Source of the DNA: Coriobacteriia bacterium
GTDB taxonomy: Bacteria > Actinomycetota > Coriobacteriia > Anaerosomatales > JAHIQC01
Assembly (NCBI GenBank): GCA_030653635.1
Contig: JAURYZ010000073.1
Location: 1-6,188 of the forward strand
DNA: 6,188 nt
Direction: 5' to 3'
Position numbers and translations under genes: made by a program. The notes beneath the pieces were generated by a model that saw nothing but the letters and a program-made list of their open reading frames with translations, did no database searches and was not told the origin of the DNA. This document shows positions 1 through 6,176 of this stretch, piece after piece. How positions within the stretch are numbered: the stretch's first letter is position 1; each line of letters starts with the position of its first letter.

Positions 1-376
1 GGGCGAGGCCGGTCGCCTGCTCGGGCGAATCGGGGACGAGCGCATCGATGGCAACGACGACGCCCTGATTGTCCATAAACACTACATCCAGCGCGTAAGG
101 CACGTCTTTGATGCTGAACGAACGCACTTTTTCGTCGGGCCAGACGAACAGCATCCCTCGCGCCGCTTCTTGGCGATCGTGCCCCTGAAGACCCCGGGAT
201 CGCACACTGGCCGATTGCGCCACAAGCGGACGCAGCTCGGCGAGCGGAAACTTCACCACTGCCTGCGACTGAACGCATCCAAACACGCCCGCAAGTAGTA
301 CGACCAGCAGCGCGAGCAACACCGCTGCCCGTGAGGCGACCGAGATGCGACGCCCTAAGCGCGTGTCGCTACGCAT
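1..376 (-). CDS. DUF192 family putative lipoprotein, 3' end outside window
   Basis: An open frame runs leftward from ATG 374-376 off the left edge; 125 codons are visible and there is no stop. Residues 1-16 are basic (RR at 9-10), 17-33 are strongly hydrophobic, and Cys34 follows V-F-G, a lipobox-like end, so the protein is probably an exported lipoprotein (Phe at -2 is slightly unusual). From about residue 40 it matches the DUF192 pattern: VRSRGL (58-63), GMLFVWPDE (74-82), RSFSIKDVPYALDVVFMD (85-102) and a following GVVVAI strand. The family's usual W-M-K-N segment reads S-I-K-D here. DUF192 proteins are small beta-rich domains of unknown biochemical role, often secreted. The start overlaps the stop of the upstream metallopeptidase gene by 8 bp (ATGCGTAG) and has only a weak Shine-Dalgarno, which suggests translational coupling. 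Family assignment is from motif recognition; function is unknown. Confidence 0.85.
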   Translation of the reverse strand, partial: MRSDTRLGRRISVASRAAVLLALLVVLLAGVFGCVQSQAVVKFPLAELRPLVAQSASVRSRGLQGHDRQEAARGMLFVWPDEKVRSFSIKDVPYALDVVFMDNQGVVVAIDALVPDSPEQATGLA

Positions 377-1091
377 CGGCCCACGCAGGGACCATGTCCC
401 CCGCCTCTCGCATCCGGGCGCGAAGCGCGCGAGCGTCAGGCACCAGTTGCCCTAGATGCGCCCAAAAGCCCGGGCCATGCCCCCGCTCTTGGACATGCGC
501 CAGCTCGTGCATGACCACGTAGCGCGCAAGTGCCTCGGGCAAGAACACGAGATTGCGGTTAAGCGAAATCGTACCTGCCGAGGAGCAGCTCCCCCACCTG
601 GTCTTTTGAAAGCGCACGCTTACGCGGCTGTACGGGATGTCCGTCGCCTTTGAGCACTGCTCAAGCAGCGCCGCCAGCCCCGTGTGCGCGGCGCGGTCGC
701 GCCAACGGCGTAACGCGCTCAGACACGCGTCGGCATCAGCGACGTTCCCGGTTACGTGAAGCGATGGGCCGTTGGCGCGAACGCGGACGGCACCACCCGA
801 GGCACTCTGTCGATACTCGACCACCCACGTCGCGTTTAAGGCGGGAAGTTCGATCACGCTCGGGAGAAGAGCCTCGGGTGGCGCCGTCAAGGCCCTCCGC
901 CGCGCCTCAGTCGCTGCCAGGTGCGAGATCGCCCATTCGCGGCGGTGGGCCACCGCGCGCGCAGCCTCGCGGGTCGCGACGTGTTGCGGCAACGTGACCA
1001 CGAGCCCATCACGAGCCGAAACCGTCAGGCGTATGCGGCGGGCGCGGGCGCTCATGCGCACCGTGTAATCCGGCAGCCCGGACTCAGACAC
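369..1091 (-). CDS. YgjP/DUF45-type zinc metallopeptidase (M48-like, WGSC and HExxH motifs)
   Basis: The protein is 240 aa from GTG 1091. I chose this start because a clean GGAGG (1099-1103) lies 7 nt upstream. The longer open frame, back to 1211, would add 40 residues lying wholly inside the rlmKL coding region. Residues from about 8 to 95 form the N-terminal beta/helical part of the family (RMSARARRIRLTVSARDG). The C-terminal half has the signature KTRWGSCSS, then ISLNRNLVFLP, then HELAH with putative zinc ligands His195 and His199, catalytic Glu196 and third ligand His205 in GHGPGFW. This is the typical order for YgjP-like proteins (PF01863). They are thought to be cytosolic metalloproteases; the substrate is unknown. 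No signal peptide or membrane segment is visible. It overlaps rlmKL by 8 bp (GTGTCTGA) and the downstream DUF192 gene by 8 bp, so it is probably translated from one polycistronic message with both. All metal-binding residues are intact. Confidence 0.93.
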   Translation of the reverse strand: MSESGLPDYTVRMSARARRIRLTVSARDGLVVTLPQHVATREAARAVAHRREWAISHLAATEARRRALTAPPEALLPSVIELPALNATWVVEYRQSASGGAVRVRANGPSLHVTGNVADADACLSALRRWRDRAAHTGLAALLEQCSKATDIPYSRVSVRFQKTRWGSCSSAGTISLNRNLVFLPEALARYVVMHELAHVQERGHGPGFWAHLGQLVPDARALRARMREAGDMVPAWADA

Positions 1092-3258
1092 GGCGAACCC
1101 TCCATGCGTTGTGGATGCGCGGGTTTCGCGCAAAATCCTCGGGAATGGTGGACGGGGTGATGTCGGTGGCCACAAGGCCCTCCTCGGCAAGTCCGGCGTG
1201 ATCCATCGCAAATGTGCGCAGATTGTCCGAGAACAGGATCTCCCCTGCGGGCGCGAGCAGACCCGCGACCGCCGAGAGCAGCTTTACGTGATCGCGCTGG
1301 ACATCGAAGCTCGCATCCATGCGTTTGGAGTTCGAGAAGCTCGGGGGGTCGCAGAAGATAAGGTCGAACAGGCCATTTCGCCGGGCCGCGGCGGTACGAA
1401 GCCAGGTGATGACGTCGGCGCGCACGCGCGTGTGTGCGGCACCGGTCATGCCATTCAGGCGCATGTTGCGCTCGGCCCAGTCAAGGTAGGTCTGCGACAT
1501 GTCCACCGTAAGCGTGGAGACCGCGCCTCCCGCCGCTGCATGCACGGTGGCCGCGCCTGTGTAAGCGAACAGGTTCAAGAAACGCTTGCCTAAAGACTCG
1601 GCCCGCAGCAGCTCGCGAGTGGGCCGGTGGTCCAAAAACAACCCCGTGTCCAAGTAATCCGAGAGATTCACGGCGAACAGAAGGCCGCTTTCAGAAACGG
1701 TGTTGAACACGTCCCTGCTTTCTTGGCGCACATACTGCTCGCTGCCCTTCTGGCGGCGCCTGACCTTGAGAAAGACGTCCTCGGGCTGCACGTCCATAGC
1801 CTCAGGGATGGCCTCAACGATCTCGGCGAGCCTGCGCTTTGCCGCATCGGCGTCGATGCTGCGAGGCGGAGCGTACTCGGCCACGTGCACCCAGCGGCGC
1901 CCTTGGTCTGGACCGGCACCGGTGTACAGGTCGACTGCGGCCGAGAACTCGGGCATGTCCGCGTCGTAAAGGCGATAGCAGCTGACATCGGCTTTGCACG
2001 CCCACTTGCTCAGGCGCTTGGAGTTCTTGATAAGCCGATTGGCGAACATCGACTCGGCCGGTACAGGCGTCGCTTCATCAGGAATCACGACGGGCGCCGC
2101 GGAGGTGTCCATCACGCTCACAAGTGCGGGAATCGCGCCGTTGTAGACCTCATACGTCTGGTCAACCGACAGCCCGAAGTCCGTAGCCGGTGCTTCTTGG
2201 CCTGTGATGGTCACGACACGCCAGCCTTCGAAGCGATCGCGCAGCACCTCACCTGTTGCCCCGAACAGCTCATGTGCGGCGGCCGAGTCGCCGAGTCGCA
2301 CACCGTAGGGCGGATTCAGGGCCACTAGCCCAGGGGTGTCCCCGAACGGATGGATTCTTCGCGCGTCAGCCTGCTCGACAATGACCAGGCCCTCAAGGCC
2401 AGCGCGTTTGATGCACCCGCCAGCAAGCGAGACGGCCCGAGGATCGATGTCTCGACAGCGTATCGGGGGCATATTCTCGCGCCCGACCTCTGCGCGATCG
2501 TCGGCGTTGTCGAGCAGTCCGTCCCAGATGTCCGCATTGTGCCCGAGCCAACCATCAAATCCCCAATACGAGCGCAAGATTCCCGGTGCGACGTCGCCGG
2601 CCATGAGCGCCGCCTCGATAGCAAGGGTGCCCGAACCACACATGGGATCGAGGAAGCCCCCGCCCTTAGCCGCGATCTGTGGCCATCCAGCGAACATGAG
2701 AACCGCCGCGGCCAGGTTCTCCTTGAGGGGAGCTTCGACCTGCATGCCCTGCTCGCGATAGCCCCTGCGGTGCAAAGCGGAGCCCGCAAGGTCGATGCTG
2801 ATGACCGCGCTACGGGAGCGCGCCGCGACATTCACGCGCAGATCCGGCGCGACGGTGTCCACGTTCGGACGCCGACCCTCAAGCTCGCGGAATCGGTCAA
2901 CAATCGCATCTTTGACCTTGAGCGCACCATATTTGGTGTGAGTGATTGGCGAACGGGAGGAGGTGAACTCGACGGCGATCGTGCCGTCCACGCTCACGTG
3001 CTCCTCCCATGGCAAAGCGACCACGGAGTCGTAGAGCTCCTCGGCAGACCCGGCGGGCACCTCAGTGATGCGCACGAGTACCCTAGCTGCGAGTCTCGAC
3101 CACAGACATGCGCGATACGCGGTCGCGAGATCACCGGCGAAAGACACGCCCGCGCGCGCGGCGCGCACGTTTTGGGCACCAAGCGAGCGCAGCTCCTCGG
3201 CGAGGAGTGCTTCAAGGCCCAAAGGGCACGGAGCGAAGAGCGTGAGAGGGATATTCAT
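1084..3258 (-). CDS. rlmKL: Bifunctional 23S rRNA methyltransferase RlmKL (m2G2445 / m7G2069)
   Basis: The protein is 724 aa, close to the 702 aa of E. coli RlmKL. The N-terminus (MNIPLTLFAPCPLGLEALLA) and roughly 45-155 form the THUMP RNA-binding region. The RlmL methyltransferase follows, with SAM motif DPMCGSG (204-210), an acidic motif near CRDIDPRAV (268-276) and catalytic NPPY (315-318). After a linker near 385-400 comes the RlmK half: LDTGLFLDHRP (536-546), SAM motif NLFAYTGAAT (562-571) and DPPSFSNSKRM (637-647). By family knowledge the two halves make m2G2445 and m7G2069 (E. coli numbering) in domain V of 23S rRNA during large-subunit assembly, using SAM; the enzyme is cytosolic. ATG 3258 has AGGG 7 nt upstream. 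It starts 24 bp after the CWB2 gene stop, and a 7-bp stem spans that junction and covers the Shine-Dalgarno. Its TGA overlaps the GTG of the metallopeptidase gene. Both catalytic halves look intact. Confidence 0.96.
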   Translation of the reverse strand: MNIPLTLFAPCPLGLEALLAEELRSLGAQNVRAARAGVSFAGDLATAYRACLWSRLAARVLVRITEVPAGSAEELYDSVVALPWEEHVSVDGTIAVEFTSSRSPITHTKYGALKVKDAIVDRFRELEGRRPNVDTVAPDLRVNVAARSRSAVISIDLAGSALHRRGYREQGMQVEAPLKENLAAAVLMFAGWPQIAAKGGGFLDPMCGSGTLAIEAALMAGDVAPGILRSYWGFDGWLGHNADIWDGLLDNADDRAEVGRENMPPIRCRDIDPRAVSLAGGCIKRAGLEGLVIVEQADARRIHPFGDTPGLVALNPPYGVRLGDSAAAHELFGATGEVLRDRFEGWRVVTITGQEAPATDFGLSVDQTYEVYNGAIPALVSVMDTSAAPVVIPDEATPVPAESMFANRLIKNSKRLSKWACKADVSCYRLYDADMPEFSAAVDLYTGAGPDQGRRWVHVAEYAPPRSIDADAAKRRLAEIVEAIPEAMDVQPEDVFLKVRRRQKGSEQYVRQESRDVFNTVSESGLLFAVNLSDYLDTGLFLDHRPTRELLRAESLGKRFLNLFAYTGAATVHAAAGGAVSTLTVDMSQTYLDWAERNMRLNGMTGAAHTRVRADVITWLRTAAARRNGLFDLIFCDPPSFSNSKRMDASFDVQRDHVKLLSAVAGLLAPAGEILFSDNLRTFAMDHAGLAEEGLVATDITPSTIPEDFARNPRIHNAWRVRRV

Positions 3259-3266
3259 GCGGCAAC

Positions 3267-3287
3267 CCTAGCATACGTGGTGCTAGG
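3267..3287 (-). promoter_or_regulatory. Intercistronic hairpin covering the rlmKL Shine-Dalgarno
   Basis: On the minus strand CCTAGCA and TGCTAGG form a perfect 7-bp inverted repeat around a 7-nt loop, and one further U-G pair is possible. The 5' arm contains the TAG stop of the CWB2 gene (3283-3285) and the 3' arm contains AGG of the rlmKL ribosome-binding site (AGGG, 3266-3269). In the mRNA this would hide the rlmKL ribosome-binding site unless a ribosome finishing the upstream gene opens the stem. No T-tract follows, so it is not a terminator. The pairing is visible; the coupling role is inferred. Confidence 0.5.
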
Positions 3288-4770
3288 AACCACCCATCGC
3301 TGAGTCGATTTGCGCTCGCGCGGCGTCGCTCACGGCCGCAGTTCCGCCGAAACAGCGCACTTTGACGATGCTCGTCCGGCGCGCGGCAAGCTGCCCGGCG
3401 ACCCCGGCGTTAAGTGAGCCCGGGTGTGTTAGAAGCAGCATCGAACCCGTTGCGCCTTGAGCCACGCCGCCTGCAAGCGCATCGGCATATGACAGGCCCG
3501 TGGCGATTCCGAGGTTTCTCCACGAAAGGCCCAGGCCCTGCGAGTGCTGAGCCAGCGCGAGTGCCGTCTCGTAGCGATTGGCACCCGAGATACGCTGCAC
3601 CGTGATGTCCAACGCCTCGATCTGGGCTGTGGCGGTCGCGCCCACTGCGCTCATGCCGCCGATGATCCACGCCCTATCCACCCCAAGCTCCCCCATCGCC
3701 TCAGCGGTGCGCGTCGGAAGCGCACTTTGGGCCGAGAGCAGTATCGGGCGACCGGAAGTGTAGGCTGCGGGCGATGCAGCGAGCGCGTCGGGGAAGTCGG
3801 CGCCCGGGGCCACATACACGCCGTCGACGGCGCGACCGGCAGCCAGAAGCCGCGTGCGGGTCTCGCTTGCCACGAGCGCGGCGGTGTCCCAACGGTCGGT
3901 CCCGCCGATGCGCTGCACCGTGACGCCAGGGATGGCGTCGACGGCGTCCGCGACCGCGGTAGCTACCGAGGAACCCCCACCCAGCAGATAGACCTTGGAG
4001 ACGTCGAGTCTGTCTATCTCGGCGCGGATGACCTCGGGAAGGGTGTCGGGGAGCGTGAGCAGCACCGGGCCGTCGACAGCACCTGCGAGTGCGGCCCCAC
4101 CTAGGGCGTCGGGCCAGTTCTCGCCGGTCGCCAGCACAACGGCACCGGCGTCTCCGGCTCTCGGGAACGCCACCCACGAAGACTGTACACAGGTCTCGTA
4201 ACGCGACTGGCCGTACACCGGCTGAATGGTTTCGAGGTAGTCATCGTCGACGTTGAGATAGCGGTATGGAGAAAATCCGGTCTCCCCCCAGAAGGGGTAT
4301 GTGATGTTCGCCATGACCGCGCCCGCGCCCGAGCTGCTTTCGTGATACCCGATGTAGCGCGTGTGGGCCGGATCGGCCCAACCCACGAACAGGACCGCAT
4401 GCCCATAAGCCGCGCCCAGTTGGTCCTTTGGACGCAAGATCATGTCGCCTGGCTGTAGCTCCTCTTTGGCGATGGGCACAACGAGCCCCGGAGCATCCAG
4501 GTCCGCTGTGGACAACGACAACGGCAGGCCGTTTCGCGAGAGCACCCAGCACATCGAGAGAAAGCCCGAGCAGTCCTGGCGGTAGCCCTCGAAGTAGGTG
4601 CTTTGGCTGTAAGGGACGGCGCGGTCGATCCAACTCTTGCCGCGCGACGTGATCGTCGTGCGAGAGACGGCAAAGACCGAACCTGCAAAGGACAGCACGA
4701 GAAGGGCGACCAGAACGGTCGCGAAGATGACGCGCATTGTGCGATGAGTACTGCAATTCCGTGTCGGCAC
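3283..4770 (-). CDS. Secreted NlpC/P60-like hydrolase with three C-terminal CWB2 repeats
   Basis: The protein is 495 aa from GTG 4770, supported by AGGAG (4777-4781) 6 nt upstream; the in-frame ATG at 4737 has no good ribosome-binding site. Residues 1-34 look like a signal peptide: basic start, hydrophobic core FATVLVALLVLSFAG, and an A-x-A-like end at SVFA. Residues 42-165 resemble an NlpC/P60 cysteine hydrolase: putative nucleophile Cys67 in DCSGF, LQPGDMIL (105-112), His124 in YGHAVLFVGW, and a possible third polar residue at His143 or Glu144. Three cell-wall-binding type 2 repeats follow, at about 188-285, 288-390 and 395-490. Each opens with a G-x-[SDN]-R-[YW]-[ED]-T box and contains an [IFL]GG segment (YLLGGGSSV, WIIGGMSAV, CFGGTAAV). 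By family knowledge CWB2 modules attach proteins non-covalently to Gram-positive cell walls, so a wall-anchored peptidoglycan peptidase or amidase is inferred. It is first of a tight cluster with rlmKL, 24 bp downstream. The exact bond cleaved cannot be read from the sequence, and the domain could instead be a diverged, non-peptidoglycan member. Confidence 0.92.
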   Translation of the reverse strand: MPTRNCSTHRTMRVIFATVLVALLVLSFAGSVFAVSRTTITSRGKSWIDRAVPYSQSTYFEGYRQDCSGFLSMCWVLSRNGLPLSLSTADLDAPGLVVPIAKEELQPGDMILRPKDQLGAAYGHAVLFVGWADPAHTRYIGYHESSSGAGAVMANITYPFWGETGFSPYRYLNVDDDYLETIQPVYGQSRYETCVQSSWVAFPRAGDAGAVVLATGENWPDALGGAALAGAVDGPVLLTLPDTLPEVIRAEIDRLDVSKVYLLGGGSSVATAVADAVDAIPGVTVQRIGGTDRWDTAALVASETRTRLLAAGRAVDGVYVAPGADFPDALAASPAAYTSGRPILLSAQSALPTRTAEAMGELGVDRAWIIGGMSAVGATATAQIEALDITVQRISGANRYETALALAQHSQGLGLSWRNLGIATGLSYADALAGGVAQGATGSMLLLTHPGSLNAGVAGQLAARRTSIVKVRCFGGTAAVSDAARAQIDSAMGGS

Positions 4771-4776
4771 TTCGGA

Positions 4777-4814
4777 CTCCTGGGCACGGCGGCTACGACT
4801 ACTGTTCGATTATC
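4777..4814 (-). promoter_or_regulatory. Weak candidate -10 and ribosome-binding site ahead of the CWB2 gene
   Basis: In the 100-bp gap between the NYN stop and the CWB2 GTG, the minus strand has GATAAT (4809-4814), one mismatch from the consensus -10, about 40 nt before the start codon. No recognisable -35 lies 16-18 nt upstream and there is no TG extension. The AGGAG at 4777-4781 is a convincing ribosome-binding site. No hairpin with a T-tract is seen in the gap, so read-through from the NYN gene is equally possible. Confidence 0.25.
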
Positions 4815-4870
4815 GGCGCTTCGAGTCATGAACTGAGCGACGCGCGTCACACTCCACTATCCTAACGCGC

Positions 4871-5665
4871 TTACTTGTCCGATGCGAACCCCTCGACCAC
4901 GTAGGTGCCCGAACGCGAGTCCTTGTGGAGCGCGAGGTATCCGAGCTTCTGTGCATCTTCGAGCATCTGGGTGAACGAGCGGTAGCCCGCTCCGGACTCC
5001 GTGAACGACGGCTGCTTGCGCTTGATGGTGTCCTTCACGAGCGACGAGTGCATCACTTCGACGTTCTCGCGCTGCAGGGCTTCGATCGTCTCGAACAACA
5101 ACTTGAACGCGTCGCGCTTCTTCTTGGGCACATCCAAGGCCACGGCCGGCGCCCCTGTGGGAGTACCGATATCCTCGTAGTAGATGAACTCGTCGCAGTT
5201 TGCGGCGAGCAGGTCACTGGTTGAGTCCTTCATGCCAAGACCGATGACGCTCTTGCCGTTCTCTTTGAGCTTGCTCACCAAAGGCGTGAAATCGGAGTCA
5301 CCAGAGACCACGACGAACGTGTCGATGTGCATCTTTGCATAGGATAGTTCCATCGCATCCACAACGAGCTTTATGTCAGCCGAGTTCTTGCCGGTCATTC
5401 CGCGCTCGGGTATCTCGACCAGCTCAATGCCCAGTTCATGCAAGGGTGTGACGTAGTTCTGAAAACGTCCCCAGTCGGCATAGGCCTTCTTAGCAACGAT
5501 CTTGCCCTTCTCAACGAGCCTTTCGAGCACCCGCTTCATGTCCAGCGGCGTTGCCGGCCCGGTGCTCTTGGCTCTGCCCCGACCCCCACGATTGTTCTTC
5601 TCCGCTCCGAGCGCGAGATTCTCGAAGTCTATGAATACGGCGAGCGAGTGCGCCTCGTCAGCCAT
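4871..5665 (-). CDS. NYN domain (LabA/DUF88-like) putative RNase with C-terminal OST-HTH domain
   Basis: The protein is 264 aa. ATG 5665 is supported by GAGGGG (5672-5677) 6 nt upstream. Residues 7-165 form a NYN domain of the PIN-like nuclease superfamily. The acidic metal-site motifs are present: FIDFEN (Asp13, Asn16), KNSADIKLVVDAMEL (Asp97, Asp103) and VVSGDSDFTPLV (Asp123, Asp125). The YADWGRF segment (62-68) is typical of bacterial LabA-like proteins. Residues 185-258 fit an OST-HTH/LOTUS winged helix (FKLLFETIEAL, then a GYRSFTQMLEDAQKLGYL stretch), a module associated with RNA binding. A short basic, Gly/Arg-rich insert (24-36) sits between the first strand and helix. By family knowledge this is a cytosolic metal-dependent RNase or RNA-processing factor; its target is unknown. 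It is divergent from the glutaredoxin gene and lies 100 bp upstream of the CWB2 gene. No signal peptide or membrane segment is seen. Confidence 0.93.
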   Translation of the reverse strand: MADEAHSLAVFIDFENLALGAEKNNRGGRGRAKSTGPATPLDMKRVLERLVEKGKIVAKKAYADWGRFQNYVTPLHELGIELVEIPERGMTGKNSADIKLVVDAMELSYAKMHIDTFVVVSGDSDFTPLVSKLKENGKSVIGLGMKDSTSDLLAANCDEFIYYEDIGTPTGAPAVALDVPKKKRDAFKLLFETIEALQRENVEVMHSSLVKDTIKRKQPSFTESGAGYRSFTQMLEDAQKLGYLALHKDSRSGTYVVEGFASDK

Positions 5666-5716
5666 GTTGATCCCCTCTTGTGTGGCGCGGGCCGTTTTCC
5701 CTGCGCTCCAGAAAAG

Positions 5717-5725
5717 ATTCTACCA
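5717..5725 (-). promoter_or_regulatory. Candidate extended -10 promoter for the NYN gene
   Basis: The minus strand reads TG-G-TAGAAT, an extended -10 with one mismatch to TATAAT. It would place a transcript start near 5710 and give a leader of about 45 nt before ATG 5665. I see no TTGACA-like box at the usual spacing, which is tolerated for extended -10 promoters. This is a call by eye only. Confidence 0.4.
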
Positions 5726-5742
5726 CCGCTGGTCACAGCGGT
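5725..5742. repeat. Palindrome ACCGCTG-N4-CAGCGGT, possible operator
   Basis: The two 7-bp arms (5725-5731 and 5736-5742) are perfect and flank a GTCA spacer. The repeat abuts, and by one base overlaps, the TG of the candidate NYN extended -10, so a protein bound here would cover the spacer/-35 region. It could also be a small hairpin. The symmetry is plain; regulation is inferred. Confidence 0.45.
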
Positions 5743-5790
5743 ATCCTTGGCCGCCGATGTCGAGACCCTGTCCCCACTCTAAGCTCCTAA

Positions 5791-5806
5791 CGCTTGCCGA
5801 CAAGCG
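5791..5806. repeat. Inverted repeat CGCTTG-N4-CAAGCG upstream of the glutaredoxin gene
   Basis: Perfect 6-bp arms flank a CCGA spacer, ending 64 bp before the glutaredoxin ATG. It may be an operator or a leader hairpin. I found no convincing plus-strand -35/-10 pair in 5743-5870, so its position relative to a promoter cannot be fixed. It is short enough that chance is a fair explanation. Confidence 0.3.
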
Positions 5807-5870
5807 CCAGAGGCTCCTGCGGTGGGTACGAACACACAAACTCGATGAAACGTTTTCGTCAGGAGCAAAC

Positions 5871-6122
5871 ATGACCGAACAGAAACTTCAGATGTACTGC
5901 ACGCCTTGGTGCGGTGATTGTCGCGCGGCCCGCCAGTGGCTTGAGTCACGGGGAATCGAGTACGAGGAGATAGACGTCTCGAGTGACCTGGGCTTGCGCG
6001 AGAAGGCTGCGGCTCACAACAACGGCGCACTCCACACGCCCACTTTCGAGTACGGGGAAGCTGTGTGTGTCGACTTTAGGCCTGAGCATCTGTGTAAGAT
6101 CATGGGCATCGAGTACCGATGA
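5871..6122 (+). CDS. Glutaredoxin-like thiol redox protein (WCGDC active site)
   Basis: The protein is 83 aa. ATG 5871 is chosen because AGGAG (5861-5865) lies 5 nt upstream; the open frame extends back to 5502 but that part runs antisense through the start of the NYN gene. The fold order is that of a minimal glutaredoxin: first strand KLQMYC (5-10), redox motif W-C-G-D-C with Cys14 and Cys17, a helix, strand YEEIDV (31-36), and the cis-proline loop TPTF (56-59, Pro57). This matches the small actinobacterial glutaredoxin/mycoredoxin-like group, which reduces disulfides or mixed disulfides in the cytosol; the electron donor and targets are unknown. Three more cysteines are present, Cys10, Cys66 and Cys75. 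It is transcribed alone, divergent from the NYN gene, and is followed after 24 bp by a strong hairpin. NrdH-type redoxin is an alternative label, but the active-site spelling differs from the usual NrdH form. Confidence 0.92.
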   Translation: MTEQKLQMYCTPWCGDCRAARQWLESRGIEYEEIDVSSDLGLREKAAAHNNGALHTPTFEYGEAVCVDFRPEHLCKIMGIEYR

Positions 6123-6140
6123 GATCGCACTGTCCTGACA

Positions 6141-6176
6141 AAAAGCGATTGGCCCGTCTGGGCAGACGGGCCAATC
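6141..6176 (-). terminator. Rho-independent terminator for a leftward gene beyond the right edge
   Basis: The arms GATTGGCCCGTCTG (6147-6160) and CAGACGGGCCAATC (6163-6176) are perfect complements; the practical hairpin is 13 bp with a 4-nt loop. On the minus strand the stem is followed by GC and a run of five T (plus-strand A run 6140-6144), the classic terminator layout. On the plus strand the stem is followed by AAAG, with no T-tract. It therefore best serves a convergent minus-strand gene outside the window, and may also act as a 3' stem for the glutaredoxin transcript. Confidence 0.75.

Noticed and set aside
1092..1211. A 40-residue N-terminal extension of the metallopeptidase
   Set aside because: The segment lies entirely inside the 3' end of rlmKL in another frame, and a good GGAGG precedes the GTG at 1091.
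1627..2328. A 233-codon plus-strand open frame
   Set aside because: It is also antisense to rlmKL, with no convincing ribosome-binding site or family motif; a shadow frame.
3148..3168. CG-alternating low-complexity stretch
   Set aside because: It encodes an Ala/Arg-rich segment of RlmKL near residues 31-37 and needs no other explanation.
2350..3303. A 317-codon plus-strand open frame
   Set aside because: It lies fully antisense to RlmKL, whose motifs are intact, and its translation shows no recognisable domain. It is a shadow of GC-rich codon use.
4839..4848. GACGCGCGTC palindrome between the NYN and CWB2 genes, considered as a terminator or operator
   Set aside because: It is a 10-bp self-complementary string with no loop and no T-tract, easily reached by chance in CG-rich sequence.
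5725..5742. The palindrome as a transcription terminator
   Set aside because: The stem is only 7 bp and the nearest T-rich run on the minus strand is interrupted and 8 nt away; its position beside a -10 fits an operator better.
5502..5870. A 123-residue N-terminal extension of the glutaredoxin
   Set aside because: It runs antisense to the NYN N-terminus and across the intergenic region; a full glutaredoxin fold begins at ATG 5871 behind AGGAG.
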